Assembly: GCF_963678635.1 (NCBI RefSeq) | Contig: NC_087067.1 | Span: 58,489,487-58,553,486, forward strand | Length of the DNA: 64,000 nt | Direction of reading: 5' to 3' | Origin: Symsagittifera roscoffensis | Lineage: Eukaryota > Xenacoelomorpha > Acoela > Convolutidae | Part shown: in pieces, positions 38,881-49,535 of the stretch | Layout: each line of letters starts with the position of its first letter | Position numbering within the stretch: the stretch's first letter is position 1 | The notes under the pieces: model-generated | Databases searched by the model: none | What the model was told of the DNA's origin: nothing | What the model saw: the letters and a program-made list of their open reading frames with translations, nothing else | Translations under genes and position numbers: made by a program

Positions 38881-39920
38881 TGAAAAAAAGAGATTTGAGA
38901 AAATTGGAGGTGAGCCATGGCAAATAGTTGGGGTTGGGCACTTTTTTTTTAATTCACATTCAATTTTCTCGGAATGAAGCCCTTTTGAAAACAGCAAAAT
39001 AACATTTGATTGCTTATTCGCTAAGCCCATGCTTAGCGCTCTCCAGTAATGCATAATATCAGTAATTTGAAAAAAGGAGTTTTGAGAAAATTGGAGGTGA
39101 GCCATTGCAAAAAGTTGGGGTTGGGCACTTTTTTTTAAATTCACATTCAATTTTCTCGGAATGAAGCCCTGGTAAAACCAGCAAAATAACATTTGATTGC
39201 TTATTCACTAAGCCCATGCTTAGCGCTCTCCAGTAATGCATAATATCAATTTTTTGATAATAAGAGTTTTGAGAAAATTGGAGGTGAGCCATGGCAAAAA
39301 GTTGGGGTTGGGCACTTTTTTTAATTCACATTCAATTTTCTCGGAATGAAGCCCTGGTAAAACCAGCAAAATAACATTTGATTGCATAATCGCTAAGCCC
39401 GTGCTTAGCGCTCTCCAAAGATGCATAATATCAATTTTTTTGAAAAAAGAGATTTCGAGAAAATTGGAGGTGACCCAGGTCAAAAAGTTGAGGTTGGGCA
39501 CTTTTTTCTTCAAATTCAACTTTCTCGGGAAGAAGCCCTGGTGAAATCAGCAATAGATTTTTCGATTCGTCATTCGCTAAACCCTTGCTTCGAGCTTTTC
39601 AGGGACCCTTAAAATGGGCTTTTTGAGAAAACGTGTTTTGAGGAAATTGGAGGTGAGCCAAAACCAAAATTTTAAGGTTGAGCAACTGGGGTTGGAAAAA
39701 AGCTATTGTTAGTTCTCAGAACATTGATCAATGAAAAAGTACATAGTTCTGGGGCAACCTCATTGAACGAGTTGTCCAACAATCCCCCAAATAATTTTTT
39801 TCAAAAACAAGAAATTTGCAAAACTTGTAATTGAGCCAAATAAAGTTTTTGGGTGAGTGCCTTTTTTACTAGTTCACGTTCAATTTTCTCTACATCCACC
39901 AGCAATTTTGTGTTTTTTGT
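38881..39920 (+). repeat. E repeat array (~187-bp units), copy 0
   Basis: The anchor GAGAAAATTGGAGGTGAGCC occurs near 38897, 39084, 39271 and 39457, and in diverged form at 39640. The spacings are 187, 187, 186 and 183 bp. A sixth, strongly decayed unit lies at about 39790-39905. Each unit carries AAGTTGGGGTTGGG, TTCTCGGAATGAAGCCCTGG, and in most copies an 8-bp hairpin, CGCTAAGC-CCAT-GCTTAGCG (39019-39038). Because 187 is not a multiple of 3, overlapping minus-strand frames of about 80-108 codons appear in shifted phases. They are not genes. Confidence 0.9.
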
Positions 39921-40894
39921 AGGCGGGCTATTTCTGGATTAGTTGATTTCCTAATCATGCACAGCTTCAACCTGTTGAAGAAAAGAAACAAAAGCATTTT
40001 CTATGAGCTGAAATCTGTAAAACAAACTTGTTTTGAGAAAAAAAGAAAACAGTTTTCGATAAAAACGGCTATTTGAGAATTTATAGGTTTTTTACTGTTA
40101 TGATCAGAATAAAATTATCATAATTGTGCTATGACAAGCATTTTCAGACCGGAAAAAAAACAATTATAGCAGTAGAGTTTTTTGGCTAATGCTGAAGTGA
40201 AAAGAGAAAAATTGGCTTCAATTTTTTTTTAAGTTCCGGACGTCTGAGCTATTTTAAACTCATTTTACTGTCATTGCCAAAAAATTCGTTCAATGTCAAG
40301 TTTTGTTCTCTATTGCATTCAGGCAGACAAAAACTGCGAATGCTTATTTTTAAACATTTCTTGTTAAGCTGAAATCATTGAAAAACAAAAAGATTCTGTG
40401 AAAAGTTTTTTTTACAAGAACTCGGCAATGTAAACTAATAAAGACAAAAACAAGACCTTGATCAAAAAACTATAAATGAAAAACTGCAACTGAATTCAAC
40501 TTTTGGATACATTAAAAAGCAAACTTCCTGCTATGCTGGTGAATTACAAAAAATTTGATTTTGAGAAAAAAATTTTCCTTCATCAAAAAGTTCGGCCAAT
40601 TAAGCTTTCTTACAATTAGTTGTCGAGTCAAAACCCTTAAGGTCAAAATTGTGAAATTCACTGCTTTTCAACTTATGAAATTAAAAACGTTATCAGAGAA
40701 AAGTTTTTCTGAGCCTTATAGAGAAATGTGTATCGGACAAAGGTCGCATTCGCAAATTTTTCAGATAGTCGAAAACACTTTTCTTAATTAAGTTCTTGTT
40801 TGAAAAAACCGGCCTGTTTCGCCCAGCTCAGCTTCCGATTTGTTAGATCAAACTACGACTAAGTAAACTCATAATTTACTCGACGATTTATCAG

Positions 40895-41400
40895 TACTAG
40901 AAAAAAAAATTGTAACAGCCTGATTGGCGGGTGAAAAAAGATCATTTCTCAACGAAAATTTATCGGATTTCAAAAAAATTGATATGGTTGAGCTTCTCTT
41001 GAGCAGTTGCGTCAATCTAACTTGAAAGAAGACATTGCGTAAAAATTTTCATCAAAACCTCGATATTCTGCAATAAAGTGTAGTAACTCTGACAACCCGA
41101 TCAGGTTTCACGTGATTCACCATAAATTTAGTTGAGAATAAAAATATTATTTAAAATCGACCAGGACATGTAATTTTTAGCAGAGAAGTCAAATCTGACG
41201 CTACTTTTATTATTCAGTTCTGTTTTCAAGGCAAAAAACAACATTTTCACTTTTCGTCCTAATATGGTCACATTTTGACTACAAAAAAAATTTAGGCTGT
41301 TAGTCAGACAAAATGAAGCACTGCCGAATCCCGCTATAGTTTTTTTGATTAGTCAGTCGCTAAGCACTTGCTCGTAGCTTTCCAATGACCCCTAGTATAA
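40895..41400 (+). repeat. D segment, copy 1
   Basis: Related to 38363-38880 along its full length and near identical to 45701-46207. It carries the isolated motif GGTCACATTTTGAC at 41266-41279. It runs into the E array that follows. Confidence 0.88.
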
Positions 41401-42245
41401 GACTTTTGAAAAAAGGAGTTTTGAGAAAATTGGAGGTGAGCCATGGCAAAAAGTTGGGGTGGCACTTGTTTTTAATTCACATTCAATTTTCTCGGAATGA
41501 AGCCCTGGTAAAACCAGCAAAATAACATTTGATTGCTGATTCACTAAGCCCATGCTTAGCGCTCTCCAGTGATGCATAATATCAGTTTTTTGAAAAAAGG
41601 AGTTTTGAGAAAATTGGAGGTGAGCCATGGCAAAAAGTTGGGGTTGGACACTTTTTTTAATTCACATTAAATTTTCTCGGAATGAAGCCCTCGTAAAACC
41701 AGCAACTTAACATTTGATTGCTTATTCGCTAACCCCATGCCTAGCGCCCTCCAGTGATGCATGATATCAAATTTTTTGAAAAAAGAGAGTTTGAGAAAAT
41801 TGGAGGTGAGCCATGGCAAGAAGTTGGGGTTGGGCTTTTTTTTTTAATTCAGATTCACATTTCTCAGAAAGAAGCCCTGGTGAAACCAACAAAAATATTT
41901 GATTGGTTATTCGCTAAGCCTTTGCTTCGAACTGTCCGGTGATGCCTAATGTCGGTTTTCTGAAACAAGAGATTTTGAGAAAATTGCAGGTGAGCCAAAT
42001 CAAAATTTTACGGCTCGGCAACTGGGATTGGAAAAAAGCTATTATTAGTTCTCATATAAATGAAAATTTACATAGTTGCGAAGCAACCTCATTGTAAGAA
42101 TTTTCCATCACTCCCGCAAATGATTTATTTCAGAAAGAAGAAATTTGACAAATTTGTAATTGAATCAAATCAGTTTTTTGGGGTTATGCCTTTTGTTCTA
42201 GGTCACATTCAATTTTCTCTACATCCACCCCTAATTCTGTTGATT
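41401..42245 (+). repeat. E repeat array, copy 1
   Basis: Four recognisable ~187-bp units, with GAGAAAATTGGAGGTGAGCC or variants near 41423, 41607, 41791 and 41975. A decayed unit follows, ending in TTCAATTTTCTCTACATCC as in the first array. The hairpin CTAAGCCCATGCTTAG is intact near 41546 and altered in the next unit (CTAACCCCATGCCTAG). The plus-strand frames at 41754 and 42060 run across unit boundaries and have no identifiable product. Confidence 0.85.
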
Positions 42246-42605
42246 TTGTATTTTTATAAGCCAGCTACTTTTAGAGTAGTTCACTTCCTGTTCATAGACA
42301 GTTTTCAAAATGTTGAAAAAAACTAAAACGATTTTTGAGCTGAAACCTGTAAAAAAAATTTGCTGTGAGAAAAAAAATGTTTTCGCTAAACACGGCAATA
42401 TGAGAAAGGATAGGTTTTTCTTAATGTCTTGATCCAAATAAAATGATCGAAATCTTGCTATTAAACGCAATTTCAACCAGACAAAAAAAATAATTGAATC
42501 TTTAGAATTTTTTTCCTATGCTGATATGAAAAGAGAAAAATTGGTTTCAAAGGTTTTTTTTTATAAAAATTTTTGGTCATCTGAGCAATTTTAAATTCAG
42601 TGATT

Positions 42606-42906
42606 GGTCATATCCAGGATCGCCAGCGTGGAGACGGACAATATCGAGTCCCTGGAAAGCTTTTTTGCAGGTCACATTGGTTTTTCGAAACAACAATTTC
42701 ACAAGTTCAATCTCAAATGTTTCTTGCTGAGCGGAAAATTTCAATGTGAAAGACGTTATGAAAAAGGTTTTATTTTGAAGTATTTGGCAAATTAAGCTAA
42801 ATAAACAAGGGTTGGCTTTACTTGAATTCAGTCTACGGTCATATACAGGATCGCCAAGGTGGAGACGGACACTATCGGTTCCCTGGAAAGCTTTTTTGCT
42901 GGTCAC
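42606..42906 (-). repeat. F repeat pair (231-bp shift) with a GC-rich 70-bp core
   Basis: Two related units have cores at 42606-42675 and 42837-42906. The cores share GATCGCC, GTGGAGACGGAC and CCCTGGAAAGCTTTTTTGC. They are markedly more GC-rich and better conserved than their flanks. A minus-strand open frame of 109 codons (42577-42906) reads through both and would encode KKAFQGTDSVRLHLGDPVYD, and in the other unit KKAFQGLDIVRLHAGDPGYD. All codon differences I can see between the two cores on that strand change the amino acid, so there is no sign of selection on a protein. I do not recognise the peptide. Confidence 0.75.
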
Positions 42907-43255
42907 TATGTTTTTTCAAAACAACATTTTCACAAGTTCATTCTCAAATATTTCTTGCTGAGCTGAAAACTTCATTGTGAAAGACGTTATAAAAAAGTCT
43001 TTATTTTGAAGTTTTTGGCAATTTAGGCTAAGTAAACAAATCACTATACTGATCAAATTTTAGCGAAAAAAAAATTTGATCAAAAAAGCTTTCTGATCAA
43101 AGTGCAAGTCTGATATAGAAACTGTTGAATTTACATAATCACTCTTTTAATAGAACACTTTTCCAGCTGTGCTGGACTATTCGAAAATTTGTACCGAGAA
43201 GGTTTTTTTAGAAAATGGCCATCTGTGCATATATATGATTAGAATGCTGTCATCA

Positions 43256-43698
43256 CACATCAAAGTACAGTTGGATCTAGGCACTGAAATAATTATAAAT
43301 TAGCTCAGGTTGCCTCAATTCTTCAAAATAACATTTGATTGCTCATCTGCTAAGCCCATGCTCAGCGCTCTCCAGTGATGCATAATATCAGTTATTTGAA
43401 AAAAGGATTTTTGAGAAAATTGGATGTGAGCCATGGCAAAAAGTTGGGGTTGGGCACTTTTTTTTAAAATTCACATTCAATTTTCACGGGTTGAAGCCCT
43501 GGTAAAACCAGCAAAATAACATTTGATTGATTATTCGCTAAGCCCATGCTTAGCGCTCTCCAGTGATGCATAATATCAGTTTTGTGGGGTTGGGTTTGGG
43601 CTTTTTTTTTAATTCAGATTCTAACTTCTCGGAACGAAGCCCTGGTGAAGCTAACCTATAATTATTTTAGTGCCTAGATCCAACTGTACTTTGATGTG
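43256..43698. repeat. 50-bp inverted repeat pair flanking E sequence, copy 1
   Basis: The left arm 43256-43305 and right arm 43649-43698 are reverse complements at 47 of 50 positions. They include the 16-bp core TGCCTAGATCCAACTG on the right and its complement on the left. The 343-bp interior consists of E-type repeat sequence, roughly two units. The layout resembles a small non-autonomous inverted-repeat element, but no target-site duplication is obvious outside the arms. A rearrangement that captured E sequence is an alternative. Confidence 0.8.
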
Positions 43699-44625
43699 AT
43701 GTATTAATGCCATTTTCAGACTGTTTGATTAGTGATTACAGATTGAAAAGATTCCTGCTGTGTTGTATTCATAAAAAGAAAATTGGTTTTGATATAACTT
43801 TTTTTCTCTGAAAACGGCTGTATGAGGTTTCATAGAGCTCTTTGACTGTCTTGGCCAGTTATTTATTTTCAAAACTTATGTTGATAGCTTGTAATTCAAA
43901 CAGAATTCTAAAATTAAAAAAAAAAATCTGCCTAGCCACGAAAAACGTTATGAAATTGAACGTCAGAAAAATCTGCATAATTTTAAAGAAACCAGGAATG
44001 TGAGCTATTATAGAGTAATTCTACTCAATCAAAACTGAATGTTCAAATCGATTTCATTAAAACTACTGTTGACGAAACAATAACTTTTTCGAGAAAGTAG
44101 GGGCAAAAAAATAAATATTTAGAAAAAACATATATTCTGGAGAAAACTAATACTTGAAACTATCAGTTAGCCGTTTTCAGTGTTTTGAACCTCTAATTAT
44201 TGTTTTGCTCCTTTTTTCAGGTTTTCTTTACTGTTTTTTAGTTTTTGGGGCTCAGAAGCATAAATCTGGTTTAGGTATTGTGTTGTGTGTAATTATTGGT
44301 TTTTCGGCCGGTTTTCAGATAAAAAAGGTCTAGGTTGGTTTTGACAGGTTTGGGAGGGCTCGAGAGAGATTTCTGTGTTTTGGTTGGCGTCCATGTCATC
44401 AATAACAGTTTTAAGCAGCTTTTTGGGTTTTTAATGGATTTTCAAAAGTTTTTGGGCATTTTTTGGGATTTTGATACCTTGGTCACATTTTGACAAAATT
44501 CCCAACCCCAAACCCAGTCTTCAATCTGGTGGTCACATTTTGAAACCCCAAATGTCACTTTTGACTACAGTGCTACCCTGGTCACATTTTGACGGTCACA
44601 TTTTGACTACAGTCGTCGTCCTACA

Positions 44626-44667
44626 CATGGTCACATTTTGACACCCCCTAGTCAAAATGTGACCATG
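44626..44667. repeat. Perfect 17-bp inverted repeat, copy 1
   Basis: CATGGTCACATTTTGAC (44626-44642) and GTCAAAATGTGACCATG (44651-44667) are perfect reverse complements around the 8-nt loop ACCCCCTA. It is the longest perfect inverted repeat I noticed in the window. It is made of two opposing motif copies. Confidence 0.93.
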
Positions 44668-44675
44668 GGTAAGGA

Positions 44676-44688
44676 CCCTAACCCTAAC
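44676..44688. repeat. Two CCCTAA repeats, copy 1
   Basis: CCCTAACCCTAAC follows the inverted repeat by 8 bp. It matches the common TTAGGG telomere repeat on the opposite strand, but only two units are present. Too short to be called an interstitial telomere with confidence. Confidence 0.35.
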
Positions 44689-45700
44689 ACTAGCCACGGT
44701 CACATTTTGACACTTTTTTGGACATTTTCTGGCTATTTCTGGATTAGTTGATTTCCTAATCATGCACAGCTTCAACCTGTTGAAGAAAAGAAACAAAAGC
44801 ATTTTCTATGAGCTGAAATCTGTAAAACAAACTTGTTTTGAGAAAAAAAGAAAAAAGTTTTCGATAAAAACGGCTATTTGAGAATTTATAGGTTTTTTAC
44901 TGTTATGATCAGAATAAAATTATCATAATTGTGCTATGACAAGCATTTTCAGACCGGAAAAAAAAACAATTATAGCAGTAGAGTTTTTTGGCTAATGCTG
45001 AAGTGAAAAGAGAAAAATTGGCTTCAATTTTTTTTTAAGTTCCGGACGTCTGAGCTATTTTAAACTCATTCTACTGTCATTGCCAAAAAATTCGTTCCAT
45101 GTCAAGTTTTGTTCTCTATTGCATTCAGGCAGACAAAAACTGCGAATGCTTATTTTTAAACATTTCTTGTTAAGCTGAAATCATTGAAAAACAAAAAGAT
45201 TCTGTGAAAAGTTTTTTTTACAAGAACTCGGCAATGTAAACTAATAAAGACAAAAATAAGACCTTGATCAAAAAACTATAAATGGAAAACTGCAACTGAA
45301 TTCAACTTTTGGATACATTAAAAAGCAAACTTCCTGCTATGCTGGTGAATTACAAAAAATTTGATTTTGAGAAAAAAATTTTCCTTCATCAAAAAGTTCG
45401 GCCAATTAAGCTTTCTTACAATTAGTTGTCGAGTCAAAACCCTTAAGGTCAAAATTGTGAAATTCACTGCTTTTCAACTTATGAAATTAAAAACGTTATC
45501 AGAGAAAAGTTTTTCTGAGCCTTATAGAGAAATGTGTATCGGACAAAGGTCGCATTCGCAAATTTTTCAGATAGTCGAAAACACTTTTCTTAATTAAGTT
45601 CTTGTTTGAAAAAACCGGCCTGTTTCGCCCAGCTCAGCTTCCGATTTGTTAGATCAAACTACGACTAAGTAAACTCATAATTTACTCGACGATTTATCAG

Positions 45701-46207
45701 TACTAGAAAAAAAAATTGTAACAGCCTGATTGGCGGGTGAAAAAAGATCATTTCTCAACGAAAATTTATCGGATTTCAAAAAAATTGATATGGTTGAGCT
45801 TCTCTTGAGCAGTTGCGTCAATCTAACTTGAAAGAAGACATTGCGTAAAAATTTTCATCAAAACCTCGATATTCTGCAATAAAGTGTAGTAACTCTGACA
45901 ACCCGATCAGGTTTCACGTGATTCACCATAAATTTAGTTGAGAATAAAAATATTATTTAAAATCGACCAGGACATGTAATTTTTAGCAGAGAAGTCAAAT
46001 CTGACGCTACTTTTATTATTCAGTTCTGTTTTCAAGGCAAAAAACAACATTTTCACTTTTCGTCCTAAAATGGTCACATTTTGACTACAAAAAAAAATTT
46101 AGGCTGTTAGTCAGACAAAATGAAGCACTGCCGAATCCCGCTATAGTTTTTTTGATTAGTCAGTCGCTAAGCACTTGCTCGTAGCTTTCCAATGACCCCT
46201 AGTATAA
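45701..46207 (+). repeat. D segment, copy 2
   Basis: Near identical to 40895-41400, shifted 4806 bp. It carries the motif GGTCACATTTTGAC at 46072-46085, preceded by CTAAAAT as in copy 0 rather than CTAATAT as in copy 1. Confidence 0.88.
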
Positions 46208-47052
46208 GACTTTTGAAAAAAGGAGTTTTGAGAAAATTGGAGGTGAGCCATGGCAAAAAGTTGGGGTGGCACTTGTTTTTAATTCACATTCAATTTTCTC
46301 GGAATGAAGCCCTGGTAAAACCAGCAAAATAACATTTGATTGCTGATTCACTAAGCCCATGCTTAGCGCTCTCCAGTGATGCATAATATCAGTTTTTTGA
46401 AAAAAGGAGTTTTGAGAAAATTGGAGGTGAGCCATGGCAAAAAGTTGGGGTTGGACACTTTTTTTAATTCACATTAAATTTTCTCGGAATGAAGCCCTCG
46501 TAAAACCAGCAACTTAACATTTGATTGCTTATTCGCTAACCCCATGCCTAGTGCCCTCCAGTGATGCATGATATCAAATTTTTTGAAAAAAGAGAGTTTG
46601 AGAAAATTGGAGGTGAGCCATGGCAAGAAGTTGGGGTTGGGCTTTTTTTTAAATTCAGATTCACATTTCTCAGAAAGAAGCCCTGGTGAAACCAACAAAA
46701 ATATTTGATTGGTTATTCGCTAAGCCTTTGCTTCGAACTGTCCGGTGATGCCTAATGTCGGTTTTCTGAAACAAGAGATTTTGAGAAAATTGCAGATGAG
46801 CCAAATCAAAATTTTACGGCTCGGCAACTGGGATTGGAAAAAAGCTATTATTAGTTCTCATATAAATGAAAATTTACTTAGTTGCGAAGCAACCTCATTG
46901 TAAGAATTTTCCATCACTCTCGCAAATGATTTATTTCAGAAAGAAGAAATTTGACAAATTTGTAATTGAGCCAAATCAGTTTTTTGGGGTTATGCCTTTT
47001 GTTCTAGGTCACATTCAATTTTCTCTACATCCACCCCTAATTCTGTTGATTT
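46208..47052 (+). repeat. E repeat array, copy 2
   Basis: Same unit order as 41401-42245 with a shift of 4806-4807 bp. Differences are single bases, for example CCTAGTGCCC (46546) for CCTAGCGCCC, and homopolymer lengths. Confidence 0.85.
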
Positions 47053-47412
47053 TGTATTTTTATAAGCCAGCTTCTTTTAGAGTAGTTCACTTCCTGTTCA
47101 TAGACAGTTTTCAAAATGTTGAAAAAAACTAAAACGATTTTTGAGCTGAAACCTGTAAAAAAAATTTGCTGTGAGAAAAAAAACTGTTTTCGCTAAACAC
47201 GGCAATATGAGAAAGGATAGGTTTTTCTTAATGTCTTGATCCAAATAAAATGATCGAAATCTTGCTATTAAACATAATTTCAACCAGACAAAAAAAATAA
47301 TTGAATCTTTAGAATTTTTTTCCTATGCTGATATGAAAAGAGAAAAATTGGTTTCAAAGGTTTTTTTTTATAAAAATTTTTGGTCATCTGAGCAATTTTA
47401 AATTCAGTGATT

Positions 47413-47713
47413 GGTCATATCCAGGATCGCCAGCGTGGAGACGGACAATATCGAGTCCCTGGAAAGCTTTTTTGCAGGTCACAATGGTTTTTCGAAACAA
47501 CAATTTCACAAGTTCAATCTCAAATGTTTCTTGCTGAGCGGAAAATTTCAATGTGAAAGACGTTATGAAAAAGGTTTTATTTTGAAGTATTTGGCAAATT
47601 AAGCTAAATAAACAAGGGTTGGCTTTACTTAAATTCAGTCTACGGTCATATACAGGATCGCCAAGGTGGAGACGGACACTATCGGTTCCCTGGAAAGCTT
47701 TTTTGCTGGTCAC
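47413..47713 (-). repeat. F repeat pair, copy 2
   Basis: Copy of 42606-42906 with a shift of 4807 bp; cores at 47413-47482 and 47644-47713. The minus-strand frame of 109 codons is open here too (47384-47713), as expected after a recent duplication. Confidence 0.75.
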
Positions 47714-48062
47714 TATGTTTTTTCAAAACAACATTTTCACAAGTTCATTCTCAAATATTTCTTGCTGAGCTGAAAACTTCATTGTGAAAGACGTTATAAA
47801 AAAGTCTTTATTTTGAAGTTTTTGGCAATTTAGGCTAAGTAAACAAATCACTATACTGATCAAATTTTAGCGAAAAAAAAATTTGATCAAAAAAGCTTTC
47901 TGATCAAAGTGCAAGTCTGATATAGAAACTGTTGAATTTACATAATCACTCTTTTAATAGAACACTTTTCCAGCTGTGCTGGACTATTCGAAAATTTGTA
48001 CCGAGAAGGTTTTTTTTGAAAATGGCCATCTGTGCATATATATGATTAGAATGCTGTCATCA

Positions 48063-48505
48063 CACATCAAAGTACAGTTGGATCTAGGCACTGAAATAAT
48101 TATAAATTAGCTCAGGTTGCCTCAATTCTTCAAAATAACATTTGATTGCTCATCTGCTAAGCCCATGCTCAGCGCTCTCCAGTGATGCATAATATCAGTT
48201 ATTTGAAAAAAGGATTTTTGAGAAAATTGGATGTGAGCCATGGCAAAAAGTTGGGGTTGGGCAATTTTTTTTAAAATTCACATTCAATTTTCACGGGTTG
48301 AAGCCCTGGTAAAACCAGCAAAATAACATTTGATTGATTATTCGCTAAGCCCATGCTTAGCGCTCTCCAGTGATGCATAATATCAGTTTTGTGGGGTTGG
48401 GGTTGGGCTTTTTTTTTAATTCAGATTCTAACTTCTCGGAACGAAGCCCTGGTGAAGCTAACCTATAATTATTTTAGTGCCTAGATCCAACTGTACTTTG
48501 ATGTG
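48063..48505. repeat. 50-bp inverted repeat pair, copy 2
   Basis: Arms at 48063-48112 and 48456-48505, identical in layout to copy 1 and again 343 bp apart. The interior is E-type sequence, with GGGGTTGGGGTTGGG at 48393 where copy 1 has GGGGTTGGGTTTGGG. Confidence 0.8.
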
Positions 48506-49286
48506 ATGTATTAATGCCATTTTCAGACTGTTTGATTAGTGATTACAGATTGAAAGATTCCTGCTGTGTTGTATTCATAAAAAGAAAATTGGTTTTGATA
48601 TAACTTTTTTTTCTCTGAAAACGGCTGTATGAGGTTTCATAGAGCTCTTTGACTGTCTTGGTCAGTTATTTATTTTCAAAACTTATGTTGATAGCTTGTA
48701 ATTCAAACAGAATTCTAAATTTAAAAAAAAAATCTGCCTAGCCACGAAAAACCTTATGAAATTGAACGTCAGAAAAATCTGCATAATTTTAAAGAAACCA
48801 GGAATGTGAGCTATTATAGAGTAATTCTACTCAATCAAAACTGAATGTTCAAATCGATTTCATTAAAACTACTGTTGACGAAACAATAACTTTTTCGAGA
48901 AATTAGGGGCAAAAAAATAAATATTTAGAAAAAACATATATTCTGGAGAAAACTAATACTTGAAACTATCAGTTAGCCGTTTTCAGTGTTTTGAACCTCT
49001 AATTATTGTTTTGCTCCTTTTTTGAGGTTTTCTTTACTGTTTTTTAGTTTTTGGGGCTCAGAAGCATAAATCTGGTTTAGGTATTGTGTTGTGTGTAATT
49101 ATTGGTTTTTCGGCCGGTTTTCAGATAAAAAAGGTCTAGGTTGGTTTTGAGAGGTTTGGGAGGGCTCGAGAGAGATTTCTGTGTTTTGGTTGGCGTCCAT
49201 GTCATCAATAACAGTTTTAAGCAGCTTTTTGGGTTTTTAATGGGTTTTCAAAAGTTTTTGGGCATTTTTTGGGATTTTGATACCTT

Positions 49287-49517
49287 GGTCACATTTTGAC
49301 AAAATTCCCAACCCCAAACCCAGTCTTCAATCTGGTGGTCACATTTTGAAACCCCAAATGTCACTTTTGACTACAGTGCTACCCTGGTCACATTTTGACG
49401 GTCACATTTTGACTACAGTCGTCGTCCTACACATGGTCACATTTTGACACCCCCTAGTCAAAATGTGACCATGGGTAAGGACCCTAACCCTAACACTAGC
49501 CACGGTCACATTTTGAC
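49287..49517. repeat. Cluster of the GGTCACATTTTGAC motif, copy 2
   Basis: Same seven positions as copy 1 shifted 4806 bp. It includes the perfect 17-bp inverted repeat at 49432-49448 and 49457-49473, and CCCTAACCCTAAC at 49482-49494. I saw no substitution in this cluster between the two copies, whereas the rest of the 4.8-kb unit shows scattered changes. Confidence 0.85.
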
Positions 49518-49535
49518 ACTTTTTTGGACATTTTC

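Larger units (their letters stand above)
44481..44711. repeat. Cluster of the GGTCACATTTTGAC motif, copy 1
   Basis: The 14-bp motif occurs at 44481, 44531 (last base differs), 44580, 44594, 44629 and 44698 on plus, and at 44651-44664 on minus. A degenerate form lies near 44554. Two copies abut directly (44580-44593, 44594-44607). Spacing is otherwise irregular, unlike a satellite. Isolated copies lie at 38738, 41266, 46072 and 50192, with a variant at 49669. Irregular spacing with a conserved short core looks more like binding sites than like tandem duplication, but no known factor is assigned. Confidence 0.85.
39926..44730 (+). repeat. 4.8-kb tandem duplication, copy 1
   Basis: The segment from GGCTATTTCTGGATTAG to GGACATTTTC recurs directly downstream with a shift of 4805-4807 bp. 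Anchors are 40555/45361, 41392/46199, 42060/46866 and 42604/47411. Its contents, in order, are decayed ~230-bp repeats, a D segment, an E array, more decayed repeats, an F pair, a 50-bp inverted repeat pair and the GGTCACATTTTGAC cluster. Differences from copy 2 are single bases and homopolymer changes, for example TTTTTTCAGG (44214) versus TTTTTTGAGG (49020). Confidence 0.95.
44731..49535 (+). repeat. 4.8-kb tandem duplication, copy 2
   Basis: Second copy, ending at GGACATTTTC (49535). From there the sequence continues with GCATCGGCTC instead of a third copy. Copy 1 runs straight into copy 2 at GACATTTTC-T-GGCTATTTC, so the junction is a simple head-to-tail join. No gene-sized open frame is present in either copy. 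Confidence 0.95.

Noticed and set aside
38866-39519. Overlapping minus-strand frames with MAHLQFSQNS-like peptides
   Set aside because: They are the E repeat read in successive phases; the 187-bp unit shifts frame each time. No initiation context, splice pattern or family match.
43584-43610. G-quadruplex in the E-type sequence
   Set aside because: Only three G runs lie close together (GGGG, GGG, GGG), so an intramolecular quadruplex is not supported.
44210-44225. Splice acceptor-like TTTTTTCAGG
   Set aside because: There is no matching donor or open exon nearby, and the second 4.8-kb copy has TTTTTTGAGG at the same place, so the signal is not maintained.
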